Made by a program: the position numbers and the translations under genes. 64,000 bases of DNA from NCBI GenBank assembly GCA_963782445.1, contig CAWAJM010000001.1, positions 248,001 through 312,000 on the forward strand. Direction: 5' to 3'. The notes under the pieces were generated by a model. That model saw only the letters and a list, made by a program, of their open reading frames with translations, was not told the origin of the DNA and made no database searches. Within the stretch, counting starts at the first letter, position 1; each line of letters starts with the position of its first letter. The DNA comes from ZC4RG20 sp963782445. GTDB lineage: Bacteria; Pseudomonadota; Gammaproteobacteria; Steroidobacterales; Rariloculaceae. This document shows, in pieces, positions 50,826-59,934 of this stretch.

Positions 50826-52430
50826 GTGAGCGTCATCAAGAGCAGGGTCGAGCCCGGCGCCGAGGAGTTCGAAGCGAACGCGGCCGTGAATCGGCAGCTG
50901 GCCGCGGCGCTGCACGAGCTCGAGGCGCAGGTCGAGGCCGGCGGCAGCGAGCGCGCGCGCCGGCGCCATACCGAGAGAGGCAAGCTGCTCGTGCGCGACC
51001 GGCTCCGCGCGCTGCTCGACCCCGACGCGCCGTTCCTCGAGATCGGCAAGCTCGCCGCGCACGAGGTCTATGCCGACCCGGTCCCGGCGGCCGGCATCGT
51101 CTGCGGCGTCGGCAGGATCGCCGGCACGGCCTGCGTCGTCGTCGCGAACGACGCGACGGTCAAGGGCGGAGCCTATTACCCGCTCACGGTCAAGAAGCAC
51201 CTGCGCGCGCAGCAGATCGCGCTCGAGAACCGGCTGCCCTGCGTCTACCTAGTCGACTCGGGCGGCGCTTTTCTGCCGCTGCAGGACGAGGTGTTTCCGG
51301 ACCGCGAGCATTTCGGCCGCATCTTCTACAACCAGGCGCAGCTCTCGGCGCGCAACATCGCGCAGATCGCCATCGTCATGGGCTCGTGCACGGCCGGCGG
51401 CGCCTACGTGCCCGCGATGTCGGACGAGACCGTGATCGTCAAGGGCCGCGGCACGATCTTTCTCGGCGGCCCGCCGCTCGTCAAAGCCGCGACGGGTGAG
51501 GAGGTCGACGAGGAGACGCTCGGCGGCGCCGACGTGCACACGCGTCTATCGGGCGTCGCGGACTATCTGGCCGAGGACGACGCCGAGGCGCTCGCGCTGG
51601 CGCGGCGTATCGTCGCCCACGGCCGCGCCACCGTGCCCGCCGCGGCGGCCGCCGCCGCGGCCGCTGCCGAGCCGAAGTACCCGGCCGAGGAGCTCTACGG
51701 CGTCGTGCCGCGCGATCTGCGCTACTCCTACAGTGCGCGCGAGGTCATCGCGCGCGTCGTCGACGGCTCCGAGCTCGACGAGTTCAAGGCGCGCTACGGC
51801 ACGACCGTGGTCTGCGGCTTCGCCGCGATCGGGGGCCATGCCGTCGGCATCGTCGCGAACAGCGGCATCCTGTTCTCCGAGTCCGCGCTCAAGGCCGCGC
51901 ACTTCGTCGAGCTCTGCAACCGCCGCGGCATCCCGTTGCTGTTCCTGCAGAACGTCGCCGGCTTCATCGTCGGCAAGCAGTTCGAGCGGCGCGGCATCGC
52001 GAAGGACGGCGCGAAGCTCGTCACGGCCGTCGCCTGCGCGCGGGTGCCGAAGCTGACCGTGATCACGGGCGGCTCCTTCGGCGCCGGCAATTACGGCATG
52101 TGCGGCCGCGCCTTCGAGCCGCGCTTCCTGTGGACCTGGCCGAACGCGCGCATCGCCGTCATGGGCGGCGAGCAGGCCGCGAGCGTGCTCGCGGACGTCA
52201 AGCGCCAGGCGCACGGCGACGACTGGCCGGCCGAGGAGGAACAGGCCTTTCGCGACACGATCCGCGCGCGCTACGAGGCGCAATCGAGCGCGCGTTATGC
52301 GAGCGCGCGGCTGTGGGACGACGGCGTCATCGATCCGATCGACACGCGCGCGACCCTGATCGCGAGCCTCGAGGCGACGCAACACGCGCCGCTGGCCGAG
52401 GAGGGACCGTATGGGATCTTCCGGATGTGA
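50826..52430 (+). CDS. liuB: Acyl-CoA carboxylase carboxyltransferase (methylcrotonyl-CoA carboxylase beta type)
   Basis: The 534-residue length is that of the methylcrotonyl-CoA carboxylase beta subunit. It has the two crotonase-like halves, with VVVANDATVKGGAYYPLTVK, MGSCTAGGAYVPAMSDET, GVVPRDLRYSYSAREVIARV and FGAGNYGMCGRAFEPRFLWT. A long Ala run (about 273-283) is unusual. It would carboxylate methylcrotonyl-CoA with a biotinylated alpha subunit, but no alpha subunit is in this window. The start is GTG at 50826, ten bases after liuA. Confidence 0.88.
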   Translation: MSVIKSRVEPGAEEFEANAAVNRQLAAALHELEAQVEAGGSERARRRHTERGKLLVRDRLRALLDPDAPFLEIGKLAAHEVYADPVPAAGIVCGVGRIAGTACVVVANDATVKGGAYYPLTVKKHLRAQQIALENRLPCVYLVDSGGAFLPLQDEVFPDREHFGRIFYNQAQLSARNIAQIAIVMGSCTAGGAYVPAMSDETVIVKGRGTIFLGGPPLVKAATGEEVDEETLGGADVHTRLSGVADYLAEDDAEALALARRIVAHGRATVPAAAAAAAAAAEPKYPAEELYGVVPRDLRYSYSAREVIARVVDGSELDEFKARYGTTVVCGFAAIGGHAVGIVANSGILFSESALKAAHFVELCNRRGIPLLFLQNVAGFIVGKQFERRGIAKDGAKLVTAVACARVPKLTVITGGSFGAGNYGMCGRAFEPRFLWTWPNARIAVMGGEQAASVLADVKRQAHGDDWPAEEEQAFRDTIRARYEAQSSARYASARLWDDGVIDPIDTRATLIASLEATQHAPLAEEGPYGIFRM

Positions 52431-53442
52431 CTCGCGGGCGCCGAGTGCGCCGCGGCCCGCCTCCGCGCCGGTGCCGGTCGAGGCCGCGCCGCGCTCGCTG
52501 CTGTTCGTACCGGGCGACAGCGAGCGCAAGCTTGCGCGGGCGCTCGAGGCCGGGGCGGATGCGCTGATTCTCGATCTCGAGGATTCGGTCGCGCCCGCGC
52601 GCAAGCCAGCGGCGCGTGGGCTCGTGGCCGAGTTCCTGGCGGCGCAGCGCTCGAGGGACGGCGGTCGCGAAGATGCCGGCGTCGAACCGGCGCTCTGGGT
52701 CAGGATCAACCCACTGGCTTCGCCCGACGGCGGCCAGGATCTAGCGGCCGTCGTCGCGCACCGCCCGCGCGGTCTCGTCGTACCCAAGCTGTGCGCCGCC
52801 GATCTCGGACCGGTGGCCGCCGCGCTCGACGTGCTCGAGCGGCGGCTCGGCTTCGACGCCGGCGCGATACGGCTGCTGCCGATTTCGACCGAGACGCCGG
52901 CCAGCCTGTTCTCGCTCGGCGGATATGCCCAAAGCGGTCCGCGGCTTGCCGGTCTGACCTGGGGCGCCGAGGACTTGAGCGCGGCGCTCGGCGCGGCGAC
53001 GGCCGTCGACGAGGACGGCGCCTGGCTGCCGGTCTACGCGCTCGCCCGTTCGCTGTGCCTGCTCGCCGCCCGCGCCGCCGGCGTCGCCGCGATCGATACC
53101 GTATACACGGACTTTCGCGACGCGGAGGGACTGCGCCGGCAGACGCTCGCGGCGCGGCGCGACGGATTCGACGGCAAGCTCGCCATTCATCCGGATCAGG
53201 TCGGGGTCATCCACGCAGCGTTTCGGCCGAGCGCGGCGGAAGTCGAGGCGGCGCGGCGTGTCGTCGCGGCGTTCGAGGGCGGCGACGGCGGCGCGGCCGG
53301 CGTCGACGGACGTATGGTCGATCGGCCGCATTTGCAGCGCGCCCGGCAAGTTCTGGCGCGCGTCGTGGACTCGGAAACGGGCACGGAGCGGGCCGGCGGC
53401 GCGGCACGGCCCGGAGGACCCGGCAAGGAGGTTACGGCATGA
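52411..53442 (+). CDS. CitE/HpcH-like CoA-ester lyase
   Basis: The 343-residue protein has the HpcH/HpaI-citrate lyase fold: RSLLFVPGDSERKLARAL, ALILDLEDSVAPARKPAARG, LWVRINPL, PISTETPASLFSLGG, LTWGAEDLSAALGA and KLAIHPDQVGVIH. Such enzymes cleave or form malyl-, citramalyl- or 3-hydroxy-acyl-CoA. In usual leucine clusters this position is held by HMG-CoA lyase, which belongs to a different family. It begins 20 bases before the end of liuB. Confidence 0.85.
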   Translation: MGSSGCDSRAPSAPRPASAPVPVEAAPRSLLFVPGDSERKLARALEAGADALILDLEDSVAPARKPAARGLVAEFLAAQRSRDGGREDAGVEPALWVRINPLASPDGGQDLAAVVAHRPRGLVVPKLCAADLGPVAAALDVLERRLGFDAGAIRLLPISTETPASLFSLGGYAQSGPRLAGLTWGAEDLSAALGAATAVDEDGAWLPVYALARSLCLLAARAAGVAAIDTVYTDFRDAEGLRRQTLAARRDGFDGKLAIHPDQVGVIHAAFRPSAAEVEAARRVVAAFEGGDGGAAGVDGRMVDRPHLQRARQVLARVVDSETGTERAGGAARPGGPGKEVTA

Positions 53443-54056
53443 CTTGGCTCAGAAAAGTGGATCACATCACCTACGCCTGCGCGACGGGCAGCATCGAGAA
53501 GTGGGCGTGGTTTCACATCGAGGTCGAAGGCGGCAAACTCATCAACCGCATCGATGACGTGCGCCCCGAAGATCCGGACAGCAGCATGAAGATCTGGTGC
53601 ATCGACTACGGCGACTTCGGCGTCGCGCTCGTCGAAGGCATCGACCGGCGCGGCAAATCGCAGGTCACGAAGTTCGTCGAGCGCCACGGCGATCACGCAT
53701 GCCAGCACGTCGCCTACGACTGCAACGACCTCGAGCAATTTCGGCGCCACCTACAGCAGATGGGCGGGCATCCGCGCGGCGAGGTGCTCGAGCGCAACGA
53801 CGGCTTCGGGCACTTGAAGCAGATGTTCGCCAAGGGCTACGCGGGCGGCGATCCGGCCGAGGCGAGCTTCCCGGAATACGTCCAGCGCCCGCGCACGGGC
53901 GCGGCGGGCACGGAGACGCGTATCACCTTCTCGAAGCAGGCCGGGCGCGGGTTCTACGATCAGATCGAGGATGCGATCGAAGCCGGGGACGCGGAGCCGT
54001 TCTTCGATTTCTCGGCGATGCCGAAGAACTGGCGGCCGCCGGCGCCGCGGACCTGA
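53439..54056 (+). CDS. VOC-family protein resembling 4-hydroxyphenylpyruvate dioxygenase half
   Basis: The 205-residue protein has VDHITYACATGSIEKWAWF (first His ligand), then FVERHGDHACQHVAYDC with the second His, followed by DLEQFRRHLQQMGGH. The spacing VxxFVxxHGxHxxQHVAY is that of the C-terminal half of HPPD/HMS. The third ligand, a late Glu, may be in the last third. The strong ribosome site AAGGAGG precedes the ATG, which overlaps the lyase stop by four bases. A role in aromatic keto acid oxidation alongside the branched-chain pathway is only a guess. Confidence 0.75.
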   Translation: MTWLRKVDHITYACATGSIEKWAWFHIEVEGGKLINRIDDVRPEDPDSSMKIWCIDYGDFGVALVEGIDRRGKSQVTKFVERHGDHACQHVAYDCNDLEQFRRHLQQMGGHPRGEVLERNDGFGHLKQMFAKGYAGGDPAEASFPEYVQRPRTGAAGTETRITFSKQAGRGFYDQIEDAIEAGDAEPFFDFSAMPKNWRPPAPRT

Positions 54057-54129
54057 CCCAGGGCGGCGGAGGCACGGCCCGGAGATTTCGGTCTGGTAGC
54101 ATGGCGGGCAGCCGCTGGGGAGAGCGCCG

Positions 54130-55641
54130 TTGGACCGTCCTGCCGAATCGAAAGCTTGGAAGCGCCGCTTGCGGCGCCGAGCGGGGGCGCTCGCGGCCGC
54201 CGCCGTGTGCCTCTGGGCCGTCGGCTCGGCGCGCGCCTTCGATTCGGTGCATGACGACCGCCTTTGGGCCGTCACCCACGTTGCGGTCATCGACGTGGCG
54301 TCGGGCGAGGTGGGCCGAGACCGGACCATCGTCGTTCGCCATGGCCTCATCCAGGCCGTGGTGCCCGCCGCATCGGCCGCGCTTCCTGCCGGCACGCTGA
54401 CCGTCGACGAGCACGGGCGTTACGCCATCCCCGGCCTCTGGGACATGCACGTTCACCTGCGCGGCGGGGCCCGGCTCGCGGCCGCGAACGGCCGCTGGCT
54501 GCCGCAATATCTCGGCTTCGGCATCACGGCCGTGCGCGATTGCGGCGGCGATCTGCCCGATGCCGTGCTGCGCTGGAAGGCCGAGGTAGCGAGCGGCAAG
54601 ATTCACGGGCCGCGTATCTTCACGTCGTTGCGCAAGATCGACGGTCCCGACGGCGCGTGGGCGGGCTCGATTCCCGTCACATCGGCGCCGGAGGCGGCCG
54701 GGGCGATCGACGCGCTCGAGGCCAAGGGCGCCGATTTCATCAAAGTTTACGACGGCTCGATCCGCCCGGACGTTTACCTCGCCGTGCTGGCCGAGGCCGA
54801 GCGCCGCGGGCTGCTCACGGCCGGGCACATTCCGCTCTCCGTGCCGTTCGAGGACGCGATCGACGCCGGCCTCGACAGCGTCGAGCACGCTTATCACTTG
54901 CTCGAGGCCGCGGACCCCGACGATCGCGCGGCGGCCCGCCGCTTCGCTCGCGGGGGCATCCCCGCGGACTTCGAACCGTTTTTCGTCGCGGTGTCCGCGC
55001 TCGGCCGGGCGGCCGACGAGGCGCACGCGCGCAAGCTGTTCCGCAAGATGGCCGCCCGCGGCGCCGCGCTGACACCGACGCTCTACATCCGCCGTGCCTG
55101 GGACCGGATCGGGCCCGACGACATGGGCCAGGACGATCCTCGGCTCGCCGCCGTTCCGCCCGCGATCCGGGAAACCTATGGGCCGGGCCTCGATATCCTG
55201 GCCTACCGGACGGCCGCGCAGCGGGCGAGCGACGCGCGGCTCGAGCAGCTCGAGATGCGCCTGACGCATGTCGCGGCCGAGGAGGGCGTGCGTATCCTGG
55301 CCGGCACCGACACGGGGGCCGAGAACCCGGGCGTCTATCCCGGCGATTCGCTGCACCGCGAGCTCGAGACGCTCGTCGCCGCGGGCCTCACGCCGCTGAA
55401 GGCGCTGCAGGGTGCGACCATCGAGGCGGCCCGGTGGTTTCACAAGGCGGACGAATTCGGCACGATCGCAGGCGGCAAGGCCGCGGACTTCGTGATTCTG
55501 ACCGCGAACCCGCTCGAGGACATCACGAACACGCGTTCGATCGCGGCCGTGGTTCAGCAAGGCGTCTACTTCGATAGCAAGAAAGTCGAAACACTGAGGA
55601 AGCTGCCGCCCGCGCCCGACGGCGGCGGCGAAGCGGATTGA
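54130..55641 (+). CDS. Exported amidohydrolase family protein
   Basis: The 503-residue protein has an N-terminal export signal (about 17-36, ending SARAF) and a complete amidohydrolase site: WDMHVHL (H-x-H), carboxylated Lys candidate in FIKVYDG, His in TAGHIPLS and VEHAYHL, and Asp in AGTDTGAENP. It is related to exported imidazolonepropionase/prolidase-like hydrolases. The start is TTG at 54130 after GGGGAGAG. It lies before an exported alpha/beta hydrolase, with which it probably forms an operon. Substrate unknown. Confidence 0.85.
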   Translation: MDRPAESKAWKRRLRRRAGALAAAAVCLWAVGSARAFDSVHDDRLWAVTHVAVIDVASGEVGRDRTIVVRHGLIQAVVPAASAALPAGTLTVDEHGRYAIPGLWDMHVHLRGGARLAAANGRWLPQYLGFGITAVRDCGGDLPDAVLRWKAEVASGKIHGPRIFTSLRKIDGPDGAWAGSIPVTSAPEAAGAIDALEAKGADFIKVYDGSIRPDVYLAVLAEAERRGLLTAGHIPLSVPFEDAIDAGLDSVEHAYHLLEAADPDDRAAARRFARGGIPADFEPFFVAVSALGRAADEAHARKLFRKMAARGAALTPTLYIRRAWDRIGPDDMGQDDPRLAAVPPAIRETYGPGLDILAYRTAAQRASDARLEQLEMRLTHVAAEEGVRILAGTDTGAENPGVYPGDSLHRELETLVAAGLTPLKALQGATIEAARWFHKADEFGTIAGGKAADFVILTANPLEDITNTRSIAAVVQQGVYFDSKKVETLRKLPPAPDGGGEAD

Positions 55642-55657
55642 GGGAGAGGAGTCCGAC

Positions 55658-56917
55658 ATGCAACGCAAAACAACAACAACCAAATTCGGCCGCTCGCGCT
55701 GCGCGCGCGGCGCCGGGCGCGCGAGCGCGGCCGCCGGCTTCGGCGCGCGCTGCGTCGCTGCGGGAATGGCGGCCGGCGCGCTCGCGGCCGCGGCGCTCGT
55801 CGCGGCGCCGGTGCTCGCCCAGGCACCGCAGATGGTGGCCGTCGACCGCTTCGTGGCTCACAAGTCTACGGTGCCGGCCAACGCGGGGCGGGAAGTCGGC
55901 CTGTTCGTACACGAGAAGCTCTCGGCCGATACGGCCGCGGCCCTTGCGGCCGGCCGCGGGAAAGCCCGCGTGGTGCTGTTCGTGCACGGCCAGTCGGTGC
56001 CGACCGTCCCCGACTTCGACCTGCCCTATAAGGATTACAGCTGGATGGCCGATCTTGCGGCCGCGGGCTTCGATACCTTCTCGGTCGACCTGACGGGGTA
56101 CGGCTTCTCGCCGCGGCCGGAGATGGACAACCCATGCAACCTGAGCCCGAAGGATCAGGCCATCGTGACGCCGAACCCGCTCGCGAAACCCTGCAAGCCG
56201 AGCTATCCGCATCGGCTCACGTCGTTTCAATCGGATTGGGACGAGATCGACTCGGTCGTCGACTATCTGCGCAAGCTCCGCGGCGTCGAGCGCGTAAGCC
56301 TCATCGGCTGGTCGATGGGCGGCCCGCGGGCCGGCGGCTACGCGGCGCAGCATCCCGAGAAGGTGGATAAGCTCATTCTCTACGCGCCCGGTTATTGGCG
56401 CACGGGCCCCTCGGAGCCGCCGAGCGCGGCGCCGGGGCCCGAGGTGCCGATGACGCTGCAGACGCGCGCGGCGCTCATGCAGGACCGTTGGCAGGCCAAC
56501 GTCGCCTGCGAGCATCAGGTGGACCCCGGCATCCGCGATGCGATCTGGCGCAGCATCATGGGCTTCGACTCTTACGGCTCCGTTTGGGGGCCGCCCGAGG
56601 GCGTCATGCGCGTGCGCACCTTCACGCTTTACGGCTGGAACGCCCAGGCTGCGGCGAAGGTCACGGCGCCGACGTTGATTCTCGTGGGGCAGCAGGACGC
56701 ACTCGAGCCGTCCGCCGAAGCCCTTTACGCCGATCTCACGGCGGCCCCCAACAAGGTCCTCGTCGAGATGGCCTGCGCGACGCACTTCGCCGTCTGGGAG
56801 GCGACCGAGTATCGGTTCATGCACGAGGCCTCGAAGGAGTGGCTCGAAGGGGGCCGGGTGCGCGGTAAGAAGAACGGCAAACTCTCCGTCGCCGCCGCCC
56901 ACGTCGGGGACGGCTGA
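55658..56917 (+). CDS. Exported alpha/beta hydrolase
   Basis: The 419-residue protein has a long Arg/Ala-rich leader with a hydrophobic core (about 27-52, ending VLAQ) that could be a Tat-like or Sec signal. The hydrolase domain has the nucleophile Ser in LIGWSMGGPRAGGYAAQ (about 218), the acid Asp in GQQDALEPS, and His in CATHFAVWE. A GAGGAG ribosome site is present. It follows the amidohydrolase gene by 16 bases. Its C-terminal end runs antisense to the sulfotransferase frame. Confidence 0.85.
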   Translation: MQRKTTTTKFGRSRCARGAGRASAAAGFGARCVAAGMAAGALAAAALVAAPVLAQAPQMVAVDRFVAHKSTVPANAGREVGLFVHEKLSADTAAALAAGRGKARVVLFVHGQSVPTVPDFDLPYKDYSWMADLAAAGFDTFSVDLTGYGFSPRPEMDNPCNLSPKDQAIVTPNPLAKPCKPSYPHRLTSFQSDWDEIDSVVDYLRKLRGVERVSLIGWSMGGPRAGGYAAQHPEKVDKLILYAPGYWRTGPSEPPSAAPGPEVPMTLQTRAALMQDRWQANVACEHQVDPGIRDAIWRSIMGFDSYGSVWGPPEGVMRVRTFTLYGWNAQAAAKVTAPTLILVGQQDALEPSAEALYADLTAAPNKVLVEMACATHFAVWEATEYRFMHEASKEWLEGGRVRGKKNGKLSVAAAHVGDG

Positions 56918-57699
56918 ACGGCGAGCGGCGCGGACCGCCGAGCGGCGCGGCATCGGGGCGCCCGCAACGGGCGCCCCGGATCGGCCGCAGCACTTCGGCT
57001 CTGGGCGCGGATTAGTCGGACGTCTCCGCGGAACAGCCGGCCCCGTTCTTTGCGCATCACGTCCTGCACGCCGTCGCCCTGTTGGGCGGCGATCATGAGA
57101 TCGAGGAGCTTGCGCGTCTCGTCCCGGCTGTTGACTCTCGGGAACGGCGTCGCGGGCACGGGCACGCCCAGAAACTCGCAGAGCGGTTCCCAGCCTTCGC
57201 GCACGTCGAAGATCAGCAGCCGCTCGGCGGGCACGGCGTCGCGAATCGCCTCGATACGCTGCCGGTAATAGGCGACCATGTAATCCCGGTCGAAGATGTG
57301 CGGCTCGAAATCGCGCCACACGCACAGCTCGAAGAACTCGCGCAAAGGCCCTTGGCGCAGCCACGCCGTCGCATCCGGCGCCATGATCGTCGCATGGACG
57401 GAGTCGAACCAGCCTTCCGCATCGCGCGTGGAGACGACGACCTTGGCCTCGGGAAAGTGCGCCAACTGCTCCCGCCAGAACGAACAGGACGGGTAGTCGA
57501 CGGCGGCGCCGTAACCGGCCAGCAGCGTGTCCCAGTCGGGACGGCCTTTGCCTGCCTCGATCCAGAGCGGAACCGCGTCGAGATTCCCGAGGACCTCTCC
57601 CATGTGATAGCAGCGTCCGAAGCCGAGCTGCTCGAGCGCGACCTTCAGCGAGGCAGTGCCGGTCCGGCCGAGGCCGGCGCCGATGACCTGCAAACCCAT
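56725..57699 (-). CDS. Sulfotransferase family protein
   Basis: The protein begins MGLQVIGAGLGRTGTASLKV, the 5'-PSB loop of bacterial sulfotransferases, and has VVVSTRDAEGWFDSVHATI, the 3'-PB region, in the middle. The family domain covers about 1-215. The open frame then runs about 100 further residues into the end of the preceding hydrolase on the other strand, which is unlikely to be real. In the next frame a TAA at 57012-57014 gives a more natural end, so the true stop is probably near there and a frame error is suspected. The start ATG at 57699 is well supported. Confidence 0.75.
   Translation of the reverse strand: MGLQVIGAGLGRTGTASLKVALEQLGFGRCYHMGEVLGNLDAVPLWIEAGKGRPDWDTLLAGYGAAVDYPSCSFWREQLAHFPEAKVVVSTRDAEGWFDSVHATIMAPDATAWLRQGPLREFFELCVWRDFEPHIFDRDYMVAYYRQRIEAIRDAVPAERLLIFDVREGWEPLCEFLGVPVPATPFPRVNSRDETRKLLDLMIAAQQGDGVQDVMRKERGRLFRGDVRLIRAQSRSAAADPGRPLRAPRCRAARRSAPLAVQPSPTWAAATESLPFFLPRTRPPSSHSFEASCMNRYSVASQTAKCVAQAISTRTLLGAAVRSA
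56954..56978. terminator. Strong GC hairpin between convergent genes
   Basis: CGGGGCGCCCG pairs with CGGGCGCCCCG around a CAA loop, giving 11 base pairs. It is 37 bases after the hydrolase stop and just past the alternative end of the sulfotransferase, so it likely acts as a two-way terminator. No T-run follows. Confidence 0.55.
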
Positions 57700-57858
57700 A
57701 GAGCTGCCTTTCTCGTTGTTGCGGCTCGCGGAGCCGAGGTTGCCACTATACTGCGAGGCGCGCCCAGAATTGCCCTGAACGGCACCCTCGGGCGGCCTTG
57801 AGTTCGGCGTGTCCCGCCACCATATCCAACTCCGTCTGCGTTGATGGATCGAGTCTCG

Positions 57859-58713
57859 ATGAACGCTCTGCGCACCACGCTTCTGCTCGCCGGATTGACC
57901 GCGCTGTTGGTCTTCGTCGGCCGCGCCCTGGGCGGCACGACGGGCATGGCCGTCGCGCTGGTTTTCGCCGCCGTCATGAACATCGCGAGCTACTGGTACT
58001 CGGACAAGCTCGTGCTCTCGATGTACCGCGCCCGGGCCGTCGGGCCGGAGGAGTCGCCCAAGCTCTACTCGGTGGTCGAGGAGCTGGCCAAGCGCGGCAA
58101 CATCCCCCTGCCGCGGGTCTACATCGTGAACAGCGAGACGCCCAATGCCTTCGCGACCGGGCGTAATCCGCAGCATGCGGCCGTCGCCGTCACGACGGGT
58201 CTGCTGCGCCTCATGGACCGGGAGGAGCTGGCCGGCGTGCTGGGCCACGAGTTGAGCCACGTGCGCCATCGCGACACGCTCGTCAGCGCCATTGCCGCGA
58301 CGTTGGCGGGGGCCATTGCCATGCTCGCGAGCATGGCGCAGTGGGGCTTTTTGTTCGGTTTCGGCCGAGGCGACGATCGGGACGAGGGCGGCGGTCTGCT
58401 CGGTATGCTCGCGATGATGTTCCTTGCGCCCCTCGCGGCCTCCCTGATTCAGTTCGCCGTCTCGCGCTCGCGCGAATTCGGCGCCGACGAGGGCGGTGCG
58501 CAGCTGACGGGCAATCCCCTCGCGCTCGCGAGCGCGCTGCGCAAGCTGGAAACGGCGAACCGGCAAGTTCCGATGCAGGCCGCCGACGCGCATCCGGCGA
58601 CCGCGCATATGTTCATCGTCAATCCGCTGAACGCGCAGAAGCTGGTCCGCCTGTTCTCCACGCACCCCCCGACCGCCGAGCGCATCCGGCGCCTGGAGGC
58701 CATGGCGCGCTGA
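57859..58713 (+). CDS. htpX: Membrane zinc protease HtpX
   Basis: The 284-residue protein has two N-terminal membrane helices (about 5-45), the M48 zinc motif GHELSHVRHRD (about 129-133 with a third ligand Glu in SREFGADEGG), two further helices (about 145-210), and a cytosolic tail ending THPPTAERIRRLEAMAR. It degrades damaged inner-membrane proteins together with FtsH. Starts at 57844 or 57859 are both possible; the second begins MNALRTTLLLAG as in other HtpX proteins. Length and motifs agree with the family. Confidence 0.9.
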   Translation: MNALRTTLLLAGLTALLVFVGRALGGTTGMAVALVFAAVMNIASYWYSDKLVLSMYRARAVGPEESPKLYSVVEELAKRGNIPLPRVYIVNSETPNAFATGRNPQHAAVAVTTGLLRLMDREELAGVLGHELSHVRHRDTLVSAIAATLAGAIAMLASMAQWGFLFGFGRGDDRDEGGGLLGMLAMMFLAPLAASLIQFAVSRSREFGADEGGAQLTGNPLALASALRKLETANRQVPMQAADAHPATAHMFIVNPLNAQKLVRLFSTHPPTAERIRRLEAMAR

Positions 58714-58774
58714 GCCGGGGCGAAGGGGCAGTCTCGCCGCCGGATCCGAGCCCGCCGCGGGTCGGCGCCGGCGA

Positions 58775-59106
58775 TTGATCACAATCTGCTCCGCGGCGGC
58801 CGTCCCGGTTAACAAGGATCAGGCCCAGAGCAACGTGCGGACGCTCGAGCAGATCGAGCGCCAGTCGCTCGTCGGCAACCGCATCCAGAGCCTGCTGCTC
58901 GGGCTCTTTGCGGCCATTTCGGCATCGTCGGCTCGCTCGCGGTGACGCGCGTCATGGCCTCGATGCTCTACGGCGTCGGTGCGCGCGATCCGGTGACGAT
59001 GGCCGTCGTCGCGGCCGCGCTCGCGGCGATCGCCGGGGCCGCGTGCGTGGTGCCGGCGCGCCGGGCGACGAGAGTCGATCCCATGGTGGCGTTGCGCTAT
59101 CAGTGA
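58775..59106 (+). pseudogene. FtsX/MacB-type ABC permease remnant
   Basis: The first frame gives SNVRTLEQIERQSLVGNRIQ then LLLGLFAAIS, typical of the region just before helix 2 of ADOP-type permeases. At about 58918 it changes frame to GIVGSLAVTRVMASMLYGVG, then ACVVPARRATRVDPMVALRYQ and a stop, which is the family's C-terminus. About 65 residues between are missing, and nothing of the N-terminal half remains. It is a decayed C-terminal fragment. Confidence 0.72.
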
Positions 59107-59210
59107 GCCGGCCGGCGCGGGGCAGGCGGCGTCCCGTTGCGGGGCGAATCGGGCCACGCGGAGCCTTCCTGCGGTAGGATTCGGCTGTGCCGCAATCGAG
59201 GAAGGCTGCC

Positions 59211-59873
59211 ATGAGAATCGATTTCGTCTCCGATGTCGCCTGCCCCTGGTGCGCGATCGGTTTCAGTGCGCTCGAACGGGCGTTGGAACGCGCCGCCGCC
59301 GACATCGGCGAAGTCGAGCTGCACATGCAGCCGTTCGAGCTCAATCCCGCAATGGCACCGGAGGGCGCCGATCTTGCGGAATACCTGACGGGCAAGTTCG
59401 GCATGAGCCGGGAGCAGCTCGCCGTCAATCAGGCCCGCATTGCCGAGCGGGGCGCGGCCGAAGGCTTCGCCTTCGGCGAGCGCACGCACATTTGGAACAC
59501 GTTCGACGCCCACCGGCTGCTGTTCTGGGCGGGGGCCGAAGGGCCGCCGGGGAGCCAGCGCGCCCTCAAGCGCGCGCTCCTCGCGGCCTACCACGGCCAG
59601 GGCCGCAACCCCGCCGCCCACGAAGTGTTGCTCGAGCTCGCGGGCCAGGCGGGCCTGAATGTCGAGCGGGCGCGCGAAGTGCTCGAGCGCGGCGAGTTCG
59701 CGGACGCCGTGCGCCAGGCGGAGGGGTTCTGGCAACAGCTCGGCGTGCACGCCGTGCCCGCTGTGATCATCGACCGCAAGCATTTGATTTCCGGTGGCCA
59801 GCCGAGTCAGGTGTTCGAGCAGGCGCTGCGGCAGATCGCCGCCGAGCCGCAGGGCGAAGCGGCCGCACGCTGA
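59211..59873 (+). CDS. DsbA-family protein, FrnE-like
   Basis: The 220-residue cytosolic protein has a thioredoxin-fold start with IDFVSDVACPWCAIGFSALE (CPWC at about 10-13), a helical insert, and the C-terminal GVHAVPAVIIDRKHLISGGQ followed by PSQVFEQALRQI. It matches FrnE-like disulfide oxidoreductases. It has no signal peptide. The ATG at 59211 follows GAGGAAGG. It comes 62 bases before the MetE-like gene. Confidence 0.87.
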   Translation: MRIDFVSDVACPWCAIGFSALERALERAAADIGEVELHMQPFELNPAMAPEGADLAEYLTGKFGMSREQLAVNQARIAERGAAEGFAFGERTHIWNTFDAHRLLFWAGAEGPPGSQRALKRALLAAYHGQGRNPAAHEVLLELAGQAGLNVERAREVLERGEFADAVRQAEGFWQQLGVHAVPAVIIDRKHLISGGQPSQVFEQALRQIAAEPQGEAAAR

Positions 59874-59934
59874 CCCCGCGGCCGCTGCATTCTTGGGGCG
59901 CACTACGTTTCCCGCTCGCAGGAGAGCCACGACC

